64,000 nucleotides of DNA from NCBI GenBank assembly GCA_024693065.1, contig JAILLP010000011.1, forward strand, positions 202,087-266,086, in the 5' to 3' direction. Within the stretch, counting starts at the first letter, position 1. Each line of letters begins with the position of its first letter. The notes below the pieces were generated by a model. It made no database searches and was not told the origin of the DNA. It worked only from the letters and a program-made list of their open reading frames with translations. This stretch comes from Paludibacteraceae bacterium (GTDB lineage Bacteria; Bacteroidota; Bacteroidia; Bacteroidales; Paludibacteraceae). The translations under genes and the position numbers were made by a program. Shown one piece after another: positions 8,501 through 18,837 of this stretch.

Positions 8501-10041
8501 AAAAAGAGATACTACTTTGTGGAGCATTGATGCTTTCCTTGGCGGGTCAAGCGGAATCATTCATGCGTGTGGAGCTTGCGGATGGAACGTTTGTGGACTA
8601 TAAGGGAGATAATATCAAGAATGTCACATTTGAGACCACCGATAAGTCTGGAACCATTCAAGGCAAAAAATATGTGGATTTAGGATTGTCCGTGAAGTGG
8701 GCGGCCTATGACGTCGGTTCGGACAACGCGAACGAGAACGGCAGTCGGTTTGCTTGGGGATTGACCACCCCTACGACGGAGACGCAAGTGCCATGGTCGG
8801 AGTACAAATATTTTGACGAGGAGAATAATGATGCTCCGTTGACGAAATATTGTGAGAATGAACGTTTCGGAAAGGTGGATTCCTTGAATGTCTTGGAGGC
8901 TATCGACGATGCGGCTTCTGTCCTTTGGGGCGATGAGTGGCGTATGCCGACGAAGGCTGAGGTGGCGGAGCTCATCCGGGTATGTCATGCCACGGTCGTC
9001 CGTAATAATGGTGTCCTTGCCAACCGGTTCACCTCCGATGAGGCGGGGTATGAGAATGTCGCATTGACCTTCCCTTATTCCTCCGGATTGTCCAACTATT
9101 GGACATCCTCGTTGTATGAGACGAATAGCATCTTGGCGTATTACTATCAGATGGTCGATTTCACGTCAGGCTCTTCGACTATAGAATCAGAGATAGGCCC
9201 TAAGGGCATGGGAAGGGGAGGAACGGCTTTCGTCAGGGCCGTGTCCACGTCCGAGAACGTTAAGAAAGATTCTACGGTGGTTATCCACCTGAATAATGGC
9301 AAGGCGGTGGAATATCTTTCCGATCAAGTGAAGAACCTCTTTTTCTTTGATTCGGAGGCATCTTCCGCAGACAAGGAGACAGGCTCTTTGGATGACTATG
9401 GGTATGTCGATTTAGGCTTGAGCGTTTTGTGGGCGACCCATAACGTGGGCGCCGCTACGCCAGCAGGAAGAGGTGGATTGTATGCTTGGGGCGAGACGGA
9501 GGAGGAGAAGAAGGATACTTCTGTAGCGTTCGCCACCGCGTATTCACCGTATCTCTATAAGTTCTCAATGGATAGTACGATGTTCTCCCTCTCCAAATAT
9601 TGCAATGTGGATACGGCAGGTGTTGTGGATAATCTGACGACGTTGGAGGCGGAGGATGATGCCGCAAGTGTGAACTGGGCTCCTAAGTGGCGTATGCCAA
9701 CCAGGGAAGAAATGAGTGAGCTGGTGGAGAATTGCACGGCCCTTTACACTGATAATTATATGGACTCCGGTGTCTCTGGTGTCTTGATGACCAGCAAGGT
9801 GCAGGGATATACTGACCGATCCATCTTCTTGCCGGGAAACTGTTTCATCCAATATGAGTATGTTGCAACTGACGCCGACGGGAAGAGGTGCTATAACCCG
9901 TATTATTGGACTTCCTCTTTGTATGAGGCGGATTGTAAATTTGCATGGATGGTCACATTCCATGACATCGAAGGTGAGTGGAATGTAGCGACCCTAATAA
10001 GGAACTGCGGTGCGTCGATTCGTCCCGTGGCTGATAAGTGA
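8497..10041 (+). CDS. Secreted protein with two tandem 'YVDLGLSVKWA...WRMPT...YWTSSLYE' domains (Fib_succ_major/DUF1566-like)
   Basis: Two internal copies: KYVDLGLSVKWAAYDVGSDN...EWRMPTKAEVAELI...YWTSSLYE and GYVDLGLSVLWATHNVGAAT...KWRMPTREEMSELV...YWTSSLYE; 4-bp overlap with the upstream gene. Confidence 0.65.
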   Translation: MKKEILLCGALMLSLAGQAESFMRVELADGTFVDYKGDNIKNVTFETTDKSGTIQGKKYVDLGLSVKWAAYDVGSDNANENGSRFAWGLTTPTTETQVPWSEYKYFDEENNDAPLTKYCENERFGKVDSLNVLEAIDDAASVLWGDEWRMPTKAEVAELIRVCHATVVRNNGVLANRFTSDEAGYENVALTFPYSSGLSNYWTSSLYETNSILAYYYQMVDFTSGSSTIESEIGPKGMGRGGTAFVRAVSTSENVKKDSTVVIHLNNGKAVEYLSDQVKNLFFFDSEASSADKETGSLDDYGYVDLGLSVLWATHNVGAATPAGRGGLYAWGETEEEKKDTSVAFATAYSPYLYKFSMDSTMFSLSKYCNVDTAGVVDNLTTLEAEDDAASVNWAPKWRMPTREEMSELVENCTALYTDNYMDSGVSGVLMTSKVQGYTDRSIFLPGNCFIQYEYVATDADGKRCYNPYYWTSSLYEADCKFAWMVTFHDIEGEWNVATLIRNCGASIRPVADK

Positions 10042-10065
10042 TAATCATAAAATGTATAGTGTATC

Positions 10066-11955
10066 ATGAAAAAGTATTTGATTCTAAACGTTTTCATGCT
10101 CTGTGCGACGCTTTCGTTCTCACAGAATGATGTGACTTTGGGCATGCGTATCGCAGCCCTGCGCTATCCGGAGGTGGGTGTGCCTCAGGAAAACCTTATG
10201 CCAGTGGTGGCGAGTGGTAAGATTGGTTTCGTCAATCATGACGGAGAACTGGTCCTGTCTCCTACATACGACAAGGAGAGGGACATCGAGTTTTACCGTT
10301 TCCGCGACGGCCTTATGATTGTGAAGAAGAATGGCAAGTATGGCTACTTGAACACGAAGTTGGAGGAGGTGATTCCTTGCCAGTTTGAGGAGGCCAGACC
10401 GTTCGATGACGGATTGGCCGCTGTGAAAAAGGATAAGATGTGGGGATTCATCGATAAGAAGGGAGAGAACGTGATACCTTTCGGCTACAAGAGGGTATGC
10501 TCCTTCTCTTTCGGTTTGGCCGCTGTGGTGGGCGACCAGGACTCTATCGGCTTCATCGATAAGTTTGGTATCATAGCCATTCCTTTCCAATTCGACAATG
10601 CGGGCCAACCTGCCTTCATGGAGGATGGCCGTTGCGCCGTGAAGAAGAACGGTGTGGGTGTCTTCATCAACAAAAAGGGTGAGATCATCGGTAACCTGTC
10701 GGAGGGCGACGCTGAGCCTCAGTTGGCAAAGCCGATTTCCTTCCAAACCGCTGACGCGAGCTTTTCGAAGACCGGTTACCAATTGGCGGAGACTCCGTAT
10801 GACGACGCATGGCCGTTCGTGGATGGCTACTCCATCGTGATGAAGAAGGAGGGCAACGAGAAACGCTTCGGTGTGGTTTCCATCAAGGGCAAAGAGGTGG
10901 TTCCTTGCTCGTATGACCAGATATCAGGTCCGTTCAGAGGCCCAGTCTCCTATTTCATCATCAAGAAATCAACGGGTTATGGTGCCTACGATGTGGATGG
11001 GAAGGAGATCCTCCCTTGCGAATACCAGTCTATCGGCAAGGAGGGTAGCCAACTGATTATGATCGAGAAGGACGGCAAGAAGGGTTTCGCGGATGCTTCG
11101 GGTAAGGTGGTGATCCCTTGCCAATTCGAGGATGCCCGTCCGTTCAATGCCGCTAACGTGACCGCTGTGGAGGAGAAGAAGAAGGATAAGATGGTTTGGA
11201 ACTTCATCGACCGAACCGGTAAGGTGATCGCTTCCCCAGCTTATGACGATGCGCTTGCCTTCGTGAACGGTGTGTGCCCTGTGCAAAGAAAAGGCAAATG
11301 GGGCTTCGTGAACGAGTCGTTGAAGGAGTTCTCTTCGCTGAAATATGAATATACTTTCTCTGACATCAGGGAAAAATGGTCATACCTCCGCTCTCTACCG
11401 GGCGACCCTATTCCAGTCTCCCGTGCCGGCAAGTACGGCTTCATCGACATAAGGGGCAAAGAGGTAATCAAGTGTCAATACGACGAGGCGCTCGCCTTCC
11501 GCAATGGTTTGGCAAGGGTGAAACAGAATGGCGCTGTAATCTACATAGACAAGAAGGGTCAGGTGGTGGATAACCAAACACCAGCCAACCGTAAGAGCAT
11601 CCGCCAATCCATGGACGAGCAACCTGTTGTCACGAAGGAGAAGAGCGGCATGAAGGCGCTTGTGTACGAGGACGAGACCTCCGGCAAGGAAACTGTTACG
11701 CCTTACATCTTCGATGACTTTGGCGCTAATTATATCGATGGCTTGGCACCGGTGAAGGTGGTCGGCAAGTGGGGCTTGATCAATGCCAAGGGCGAGATCG
11801 TTGTCCCTTGTATCTACGACGGCGTCGAGATCAGCGAGCAGGGCACGGCCATTGTCCGTGTAGGCTCTAAGAAGGGCTTCATCAATAAGATGGGCGAATC
11901 ATTGTTGCCTCTTTCCAATGCGGCTAAGGTGCAATGGATACCGATTCGTCGTTAA
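10066..11955 (+). CDS. WG-repeat-containing secreted protein
   Basis: Repeated 'F.dGla.Vkk.gkwGfid.kGe.viPc.Yd' units; signal peptide. Confidence 0.88.
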   Translation: MKKYLILNVFMLCATLSFSQNDVTLGMRIAALRYPEVGVPQENLMPVVASGKIGFVNHDGELVLSPTYDKERDIEFYRFRDGLMIVKKNGKYGYLNTKLEEVIPCQFEEARPFDDGLAAVKKDKMWGFIDKKGENVIPFGYKRVCSFSFGLAAVVGDQDSIGFIDKFGIIAIPFQFDNAGQPAFMEDGRCAVKKNGVGVFINKKGEIIGNLSEGDAEPQLAKPISFQTADASFSKTGYQLAETPYDDAWPFVDGYSIVMKKEGNEKRFGVVSIKGKEVVPCSYDQISGPFRGPVSYFIIKKSTGYGAYDVDGKEILPCEYQSIGKEGSQLIMIEKDGKKGFADASGKVVIPCQFEDARPFNAANVTAVEEKKKDKMVWNFIDRTGKVIASPAYDDALAFVNGVCPVQRKGKWGFVNESLKEFSSLKYEYTFSDIREKWSYLRSLPGDPIPVSRAGKYGFIDIRGKEVIKCQYDEALAFRNGLARVKQNGAVIYIDKKGQVVDNQTPANRKSIRQSMDEQPVVTKEKSGMKALVYEDETSGKETVTPYIFDDFGANYIDGLAPVKVVGKWGLINAKGEIVVPCIYDGVEISEQGTAIVRVGSKKGFINKMGESLLPLSNAAKVQWIPIRR

Positions 11956-11990
11956 TGGATAGGGCTTCTATGCCTTTGTGATTTTAGGAG

Positions 11991-14447
11991 ATGACTACGT
12001 ACATCGAGACTATCTTGCCGTTACCGTTGGGCGGAACGTTCACCTATATCCTGCCGGAGGAGATGGCGGGTGAGGTGAAGGTGGGCATGCGTGTGATTGT
12101 GCCGTTCGGCCGTTCGAAGTTCTACACGGCGCTGGTCTACGGTGTGCGTTTCACACCTCCCGAGAACGTGGAACTGAAGGAGGTGATCGGGGTGCTGGAC
12201 GCTTCCCCGATCGTGCGCCCCCAGCAGATCAAGTTCTGGGAGTGGATAGCCTCGTATTACCAGTGTACGCTGGGCGAGGTCTTTAAGGCGGCTGTGCCTT
12301 CGGGTCTGAAGCTGGAGAGTGAGACGACGATCTCGCTGGTGGAGGACTTCGAGGCGGAGGCTCCGCTGAAGGAGCGGGAGCAGTTGCTCCTGGATTGCTT
12401 GTCCGCCAAGGAACATACCGTCGCCGAACTGAATAAGCTGATGGGTATGAAGAATGTCCTCCCGCTGGTGAAGCGCATGATGGACATGGGGGCGGTCTCC
12501 GTGAGCGAGGAGCTCAAGGCGAAGTACAAGCCGAAGATGGAGACCTATGTCCGTCTCTCCCCCGAGTACATGGAGGAGGCGAAACTATCCGCCTTGTTCG
12601 ACGCTCTGGAACGGGCGAAGAAGCAGTCCGAACTATTGATGATCTACATCCAACTCTCTTGTTTCATGCAGCCGCAGCGCCGAAAAGAGGTCTCCAAGAA
12701 GGCGTTGCTGGATGCGAAAGTGTCGCCTGCCGCCCTGACCGCCATGGTTGAGAAGGGCATCTTCGAGCTCTACAAGAAGGATGTGGACCGAATCGAGGAG
12801 GCTCCCTACGAGATCGCTCTTACTCACCCCCTCTCCGATGTGCAGCAACGCGCATACGAAGAGATCAAGGAGTCATTCACGTCGAAGGATGTCGTGTTGC
12901 TGCATGGAGTGACCTCCAGCGGCAAGACGGAGATCTATATACACCTGATAGAGGAGACCCTGAAATTGGGTCGTCAGGTCTTGTTCCTCTTGCCTGAGAT
13001 TGCCTTGACGACGCAGATCACCAACCGGTTGAGGCGTGTGTTCGGCAATCAGTTGGGCGTTTACCATTCCAAGTTCACCGACAACGAGCGGGTGGAGATT
13101 TGGAAGAACCTCTTGGAGGATAAGTCGTACAAGGTGATTTTAGGTGTGCGTTCCTCTGTTTTCCTGCCGTTCAAGAACTTAGGGCTGGTCATCGTGGACG
13201 AGGAGCACGAGAACACCTACAAGCAATTCGACCCCGCTCCCCGCTATCATGCGCGCAATGCGGCGATCGTCTTGGCGAAGATGTCGGAGGCTAAGGTCCT
13301 GTTAGGCTCCGCGACGCCTTCGTTGGAGAGCTATGAGTGCGCCCGCTCCGGCAAGTTCGGCTTGGTGGAGTTGATGACCCGCTATGAAGGCATCGAGTTG
13401 CCGGACGTCATGGTGGCGGATGTCAAGGAGGCGAGACGTAAGAAGGAGATGGTGCGAGGGGTATTCTCCCCGTTACTCATCGAGCAGGTGCGGAAGGCTT
13501 TGGAGCGGAAGGAGCAGGTGATCCTGTTCCAGAACAGACGAGGCTTCTCGCCTTTCATGATGTGCAGGACGTGCGGCTGCGTGCCCCGTTGCCAGAATTG
13601 CGACATCAGTTTGACCTACCATAAATCCACCCATCAGTTGGTTTGCCACTACTGTGGCTACACGATGAACGTGCCTACGTTGTGCCCAGCCTGTGAAACG
13701 CCTGAGCTGGAGCCCCGCGGGTTCGGTACGGAGAAGATCGAGGAGGAGATCGCCGAGATCTTCCCTGGCGTGCGTGTGGTGCGCCTGGACCTGGATGTGG
13801 CGAAGTCCCGTAAGAACTACGAGAAGATCATCCATGACTTCGAGGAGGGCGCGATCGATATCCTTGTCGGCACCCAGATCATATCCAAGGGCTTGGACTT
13901 CGAGCGGGTGCGTGTGGTCGGCATCCTGGATGCGGACTCTTTGCTGAACTACCCCGACTTCCGCGCTTTCGAACGGGCGTACCAGATGATGGCGCAGGTG
14001 AGCGGACGGGCGGGTAGGAAGAACAACCGAGGTATCGTGGTCATCCAGACCTCCGAGCCGGACCATCCCGTGATACAGCAGGTGCGGAACAATGATTACA
14101 CCTCCATGTTCAACGTGCAGATGAATGATCGGGCGGCGTTCAAGTACCCGCCTTATTATCGTTTGATTTATATTTATATAAAAGGGAAAGAATATGCGCC
14201 CGTGAACAGTGCGGCGAATTACCTCGCCACGCTCATGCGACAGTCGTTCGGCGACCGTGTCTATGGACCCGACAAGCCTGTCGTGGCCAGGATCCAGAAC
14301 CTCTATATCCTGAAGGTGATGCTGAAAGTGGAGCTGCGGGCGTCGGTCGAGAAGGCCAAGGCGATGTTACGCGAACTGACCAACCTGACGTTGGCCCATC
14401 CTGCACATAAATCTGTTTATATTCAGGTAGATGTGGACCCGATGTGA
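11991..14447 (+). CDS. priA: Primosomal protein N' (replication restart helicase PriA)
   Basis: LLHGVTSSGKTEIYIHLIEE, VDEEHE, LLGSATPSLES, Zn-binding CRTCGCVPRCQNCDISLTYH...CHYCGY...CPAC, GTQIISKGLDF. Confidence 0.96.
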   Translation: MTTYIETILPLPLGGTFTYILPEEMAGEVKVGMRVIVPFGRSKFYTALVYGVRFTPPENVELKEVIGVLDASPIVRPQQIKFWEWIASYYQCTLGEVFKAAVPSGLKLESETTISLVEDFEAEAPLKEREQLLLDCLSAKEHTVAELNKLMGMKNVLPLVKRMMDMGAVSVSEELKAKYKPKMETYVRLSPEYMEEAKLSALFDALERAKKQSELLMIYIQLSCFMQPQRRKEVSKKALLDAKVSPAALTAMVEKGIFELYKKDVDRIEEAPYEIALTHPLSDVQQRAYEEIKESFTSKDVVLLHGVTSSGKTEIYIHLIEETLKLGRQVLFLLPEIALTTQITNRLRRVFGNQLGVYHSKFTDNERVEIWKNLLEDKSYKVILGVRSSVFLPFKNLGLVIVDEEHENTYKQFDPAPRYHARNAAIVLAKMSEAKVLLGSATPSLESYECARSGKFGLVELMTRYEGIELPDVMVADVKEARRKKEMVRGVFSPLLIEQVRKALERKEQVILFQNRRGFSPFMMCRTCGCVPRCQNCDISLTYHKSTHQLVCHYCGYTMNVPTLCPACETPELEPRGFGTEKIEEEIAEIFPGVRVVRLDLDVAKSRKNYEKIIHDFEEGAIDILVGTQIISKGLDFERVRVVGILDADSLLNYPDFRAFERAYQMMAQVSGRAGRKNNRGIVVIQTSEPDHPVIQQVRNNDYTSMFNVQMNDRAAFKYPPYYRLIYIYIKGKEYAPVNSAANYLATLMRQSFGDRVYGPDKPVVARIQNLYILKVMLKVELRASVEKAKAMLRELTNLTLAHPAHKSVYIQVDVDPM

Positions 14448-14514
14448 TATCTTTCCCATATTTTTGATTAACTTCGCGGAAATTTTGGAAGAACAGAGCA
14501 GAATATAGTTTATA

Positions 14515-15825
14515 ATGAAGTTTGAAGAATTGAATTTGGAGCCCGCCTTGATGGACGGTTTGAACGTGATGAATTTCAAGGAGATGACTCCAGTGCAGGA
14601 ACAAGCGATTCCTGTGATCATGGAAGGTAAGGATGTGATAGCGTGTGCCCAGACGGGTACGGGTAAGACGGCCGCTTTCCTCCTCCCATTGTTGAATAAG
14701 ATGTTGAAGGAGAAACATCCTGAGGATGCTGTGAACGCGATCATCATGTCGCCTACACGCGAGCTGGCGCAGCAGATCGACCAGCAGTTGGAGGGCTTCT
14801 CCTACTTCCTCCCGATCTCCTCGGTGGCGGTCTATGGAGGAAATGACGCGGGGGCTTGGGACCAGCAGAAGCGCGCCATGCAGTTGGGCGCTGATTTCGT
14901 CGTGGCGACGCCGGGACGTCTGATCTCCCACATCAGTCTGGACAACGTGGACTTCTCACGGGTCAGCTACTTCGTGCTCGACGAGGCGGACCGTATGCTC
15001 GACATGGGTTTCTTCGACGACATCATACAAATCGTGAAAAAACTTCCTGCGGATAGGCAAACCATCATGTTCTCAGCCACCATGCCGCCTAAGATCAAGA
15101 AGCTGGCGGAGTCGATCCTCCGTGATCCAGTCATGGTGAACATCGCCACCTCCAAACCGGCGGATGGCGTCACGCAGGGTGCGTATGTTTGCTATGAGAC
15201 GCAGAAGCTCGCTCTGGTTCAATCCCTGTTCGCCGATAAGAAAGACGAGAAGATTATCGTATTCTCATCCTCCAAGCAGAAGGTGAAGGAGGTGGCCCGT
15301 AGCCTACGCAGGATGAAACTGCGGGCGGTGGAGATCCATTCGGACCTGGAACAACCGGAGCGCGACCAGGCTTTGCTCGACTTCAAGAGCGGTAAGGTAA
15401 ATATCTTGGTGGCTACCGACATCATATCGAGGGGTATTGACATCGAGAACGTCGATGTGGTGCTCAACTACGACGTGCCGCATGACGCGGAGGACTATAT
15501 CCACCGTATCGGACGTACGGCCCGTGCCCAGAAGGAGGGCGCCGGCATTACCTTCATCTCCGAGATGGACCAGTTCCGTTTCCAACGTATTGAGAAGTTC
15601 CTCCAGAAGGAGGTAGAGAAATATCCGTTGCCGGAAGGCTTGGGTGAGGCGCCTGCCTATAACCCGAAGAAGGATGGCGGACGCTCCAGACATGGCGGGG
15701 ATGGCCGCAAGTTCCACCACCGTCCGAAGGGGAATGGCGCAAAGGGTGGTAATCCAGGCGAGGCTCCTAAGAAGAGTGGGGGATCACACCACCATAGACG
15801 TAAGAACCCAGGCCACAACCAATAA
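14515..15825 (+). CDS. DEAD-box ATP-dependent RNA helicase (RhlE-like)
   Basis: ACAQTGTGKTAAFLLP, SPTRELAQQI, VLDEADRMLDMGF, FSATMP, HRIGRTAR; basic Gly/His-rich tail. Confidence 0.95.
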   Translation: MKFEELNLEPALMDGLNVMNFKEMTPVQEQAIPVIMEGKDVIACAQTGTGKTAAFLLPLLNKMLKEKHPEDAVNAIIMSPTRELAQQIDQQLEGFSYFLPISSVAVYGGNDAGAWDQQKRAMQLGADFVVATPGRLISHISLDNVDFSRVSYFVLDEADRMLDMGFFDDIIQIVKKLPADRQTIMFSATMPPKIKKLAESILRDPVMVNIATSKPADGVTQGAYVCYETQKLALVQSLFADKKDEKIIVFSSSKQKVKEVARSLRRMKLRAVEIHSDLEQPERDQALLDFKSGKVNILVATDIISRGIDIENVDVVLNYDVPHDAEDYIHRIGRTARAQKEGAGITFISEMDQFRFQRIEKFLQKEVEKYPLPEGLGEAPAYNPKKDGGRSRHGGDGRKFHHRPKGNGAKGGNPGEAPKKSGGSHHHRRKNPGHNQ

Positions 15826-15831
15826 CCGTAG

Positions 15832-16305
15832 ATGATGGGAAAGAAACGCATTCTTTTTGTCTGCTTGGGCAATATCTGCCGTTCCGCCGCCGCTGAGGCT
15901 GTGATGAAGGCGTTGCTGGAGCGCAAGGGCTTGGCGGACCGCTACATGGTGGACTCCGCCGGCATCCTGAACTACCATGCGGGAGAGCCTGCCGATCCGC
16001 GTATGATCGCCGCCGCGAAGACACGGGGGTATGATGTGACCTCCATCTCACGACCAGTCCTCTTCTCTGACTTCGACGATTTTGATATCATCGTGGGAAT
16101 GGACGACGACAATGTGGAGTCGCTGATGGACAAGACCCACACCGACGAGCAGCGCAGGAAGATCCACCAGATGACCGAGTTCTGCATCCTCATGCACGAC
16201 ACTTACGTGCCGGACCCCTACTATGGTGGCTCGGCTGGCTTCACCCATGTGATGGATTTGCTGGAGGATGCTTGCGAGGGACTGTTGAATTACTTGGAGA
16301 ATTAA
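15832..16305 (+). CDS. Low-molecular-weight protein tyrosine phosphatase
   Basis: ILFVCLGNICRSAAAEAVM P-loop (CLGNICRS) and DPYYGG motif. Confidence 0.95.
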   Translation: MMGKKRILFVCLGNICRSAAAEAVMKALLERKGLADRYMVDSAGILNYHAGEPADPRMIAAAKTRGYDVTSISRPVLFSDFDDFDIIVGMDDDNVESLMDKTHTDEQRRKIHQMTEFCILMHDTYVPDPYYGGSAGFTHVMDLLEDACEGLLNYLEN

Positions 16306-16360
16306 AAATTAAGAATTAAAAATTAAAAGTTGGGAATTAATTGATTGCTAGGACAATAAA

Positions 16361-16387
16361 AAAGGCGGATCGGGGTGATTCGCCTTT
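16361..16387. terminator. Bidirectional terminator between convergent genes
   Basis: AAAGGCG...CGCCTTT with flanking A and T runs. Confidence 0.6.
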
Positions 16388-16408
16388 CGTTTTATGTTTG
16401 GGTCGTTT

Positions 16409-17374
16409 TTATTCCTGCCAGAAATAGGTGTCGGTGGCGCCCCATTTTAATGTCGGAGATATCAAAACTATATTTGATGTCGTGGATGAGATCGTGCCTT
16501 GGGTAGATGTTCTTGGTACACATAAAACAATCATATTTGCATGATCGGCTGCGTTAGCTTCGAAAGCGGTCATGAACGATGATCCATCCCACATCAGATT
16601 GGCGCAATCCGAGATGCCATTTCCTAAAGTGAATTCACCGTGATTCCGTCCATCGTTTGTGATGATATTGAATGTAATTCTTTTGTAATCGTCGGTGATG
16701 GATGTGCTGATAACTTTGAGTGTCCCTCCTATGCCTAGTGCTTCGTTGCTGAACTTGTACTCTTTGCCGCTGATTACTTCAATTTCTAAAGATTTGTTCT
16801 TGTCCTGTTGACTGTTTTTCTGCCTGATGTGTTCGTCGATGGATTCGTCAACTTTTATGAAAGAGTAGTCATAGTATTCTCCTGCTGTCTCATCTCCAAA
16901 CCTTTCTCGAATAACCATTTCCGTCTTTGTCAGTGAGATGATGGTGTAGATATGTTTTTCTCCTTCATCGTATATGTAGATATATCCGTTGGAGTATTTC
17001 CATGATGCTACAACACTTTTTTCCGTGGTTTTGTTGTAACTGCTAATGGCGTATTCAAATCCTGATTCTGCATCGAGAAAATAATAGTATTTGTCATCTA
17101 CGTCGTCCGTCCATTTGTATTCTAAGGCTTTCCCTTTAGATATAGCATAGCCTTTGTAGGATACACACTTCCAATTCACCATCACATCAGCCTCGTCTGC
17201 TACGATAGCTTTGTCTACAGTGTTTGTGTATTGTTCGTTGTTGTTACAATTGCAACTGTTGTTGCCATTGCCATTGTCATCGTTGTCGTCGTCGCCACAA
17301 GAGGAGAGGACAAACATCGTTGCCAGTGCGGTCGCAAGGCAAGCGAATTTGTTGTACGTGAAAATTTTTCTCAT
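16409..17374 (-). CDS. Lipoprotein, probably surface-exposed, function unknown
   Basis: Lipobox MFVLSSC followed by acidic GDDDNDDNGNGN. Confidence 0.7.
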   Translation of the reverse strand: MRKIFTYNKFACLATALATMFVLSSCGDDDNDDNGNGNNSCNCNNNEQYTNTVDKAIVADEADVMVNWKCVSYKGYAISKGKALEYKWTDDVDDKYYYFLDAESGFEYAISSYNKTTEKSVVASWKYSNGYIYIYDEGEKHIYTIISLTKTEMVIRERFGDETAGEYYDYSFIKVDESIDEHIRQKNSQQDKNKSLEIEVISGKEYKFSNEALGIGGTLKVISTSITDDYKRITFNIITNDGRNHGEFTLGNGISDCANLMWDGSSFMTAFEANAADHANMIVLCVPRTSTQGTISSTTSNIVLISPTLKWGATDTYFWQE

Positions 17375-17471
17375 AATCTATTCGTTTTGAGGATCTTGAA
17401 ATTATGTCTCACTCGTGACGTAAGACCCGTTAACCATCAGAATAAGTAGTGCCTATTATTAGACAATCAGT

Positions 17472-17504
17472 CAAAGATAATTCTTGTTCTATCGATTGAC
17501 CCAA
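17472..17504 (-). promoter_or_regulatory. Putative Bacteroidetes promoter for the minus-strand lipoprotein gene (TTGG-N21-TATCTTTG on minus strand)
   Basis: Plus-strand CAAAGATA (17472-17479) and CCAA (17501-17504). Confidence 0.5.
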
Positions 17505-17687
17505 TTATTTAATCTAAAAATCACCCCCCCCTATTTTTCTTAATTATTGTCAATGAATGACATGTGCTAATGGTATGTTTATGAATCGGTGAAAGACGGA
17601 ATGCCTGCCTATGCGCAACCCTAAAGGATTAATCGTATCTTTGTCCCCGCAATGCCCGAAGTGTGGGCAAACGACTAAAGTCTAAGA

Positions 17688-18290
17688 ATGTTGGACCTAC
17701 AACATATTGAGCGATCGACCGGTTCGGTGGAGTATCATCCGCTGAAGCCCTTTTTGCCGCCCTCCGCGAAGGTGCTTTTCCTAGGCAGTTTTCCTCCGCC
17801 GAGAGCCCGCTGGAGCATGGACTTCTTCTACCCTAATTTCATCAATGACCATTGGCGGATTATGGGTTCGCTCTTTTTCGGAGAGAAGGACTATTTCGTG
17901 GAAAGCGGTCGGAAGCGTTTCTGCCTGGAGCGCATCGTGGCGTTCCTCCAGCAGACGGGCATCGCCTATTATGACACGGCCACGGCGGTCAGGCGCCTGA
18001 AGGAGAATGCCTCGGACAAGTTCCTCGAAGTGGTGGAGCTGACGGATGTTGAGGCGCTCTTGGGGCAGATTCCCTCATGTAGGGTGGTGGTCACCACGGG
18101 TGAGAAGGCCACGCAGAACCTTATGGACTTCTTTTCGTTGCCGGAGATGCCGAAGGTCGGCGCCCATGTCCCGTTGTGTGGTGACACTGTTCTGTTCCGC
18201 TTGCCCTCCTCCTCGCGCGCCTATCCGCTGAGTCTGGAGAAGAAGGTGGAGGCATATCGCAAGATGTTCGAATTCGCGGGGATTCTGTGA
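17688..18290 (+). CDS. Uracil-DNA glycosylase family protein
   Basis: VLFLGSFPPPRARWSMDFFYPNFINDHWRIMGSLFF; VVTTGEKATQNLMDFF; LPSSSRAYPLSLEKKVEAYRKMF. Confidence 0.8.
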   Translation: MLDLQHIERSTGSVEYHPLKPFLPPSAKVLFLGSFPPPRARWSMDFFYPNFINDHWRIMGSLFFGEKDYFVESGRKRFCLERIVAFLQQTGIAYYDTATAVRRLKENASDKFLEVVELTDVEALLGQIPSCRVVVTTGEKATQNLMDFFSLPEMPKVGAHVPLCGDTVLFRLPSSSRAYPLSLEKKVEAYRKMFEFAGIL

Positions 18291-18504
18291 GGAATCATAG
18301 TGCTTTGGATGGATTTATATTGTAAATATATTTATTGTTTTGATTTGCATATCTGTTTATATTGTTAATATCATGTAAAATACGTGTTAATTTTATATTA
18401 GTTCGTATTTAAAATAATACCTACTAAGTAAATGGTTTATATGTTGTTAATGGTCTACTTTGATAATACTCAAAATAATAAAACATAAAAAATATATAAA
18501 AAAG

Positions 18505-18536
18505 TTTGTTATATCGGAATTTATATCCTATATTTG
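18505..18536 (+). promoter_or_regulatory. Promoter TTTG-N20-TATATTTG upstream of the calpain gene (leader copy A)
   Basis: Same elements and same 20-nt spacer as at 21681-21712. Confidence 0.75.
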
Positions 18537-18837
18537 AATTGACATGAAGTAAGAGATATGTCATATAGATAATATGTATTAATGTGTAATCTTCTCTATC
18601 TATAAGATAATTCGTGTGTTGATGTGTGTAGATGCCCTTTTTTTGTGAAATACCCGTTGGGGTAATTATTTGTCATGGACGAGTGGGTTTTGACGATGGA
18701 TGGGATCTCCGTTTTGTCATAAATCCATTTGAACATGCTTGAAAAACAGATTGTCTTATATGATGTCAGATATTGAAGCGCATTCCTGATTATGTAATGT
18801 AACCGCTTTTAAATCTTAATATTAACTTTAAATTTTA
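18537..18837 (+). promoter_or_regulatory. Long conserved 5' leader, copy A
   Basis: Alignable with 21713-22018: shared AATTGA, TAAGAGAT, ATGTGTAAT, TAAGATA, GTTGATGTGT, GTTT..TCCAT.TG and TATTAAC.TTAAATTTTAATG blocks. Confidence 0.7.
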
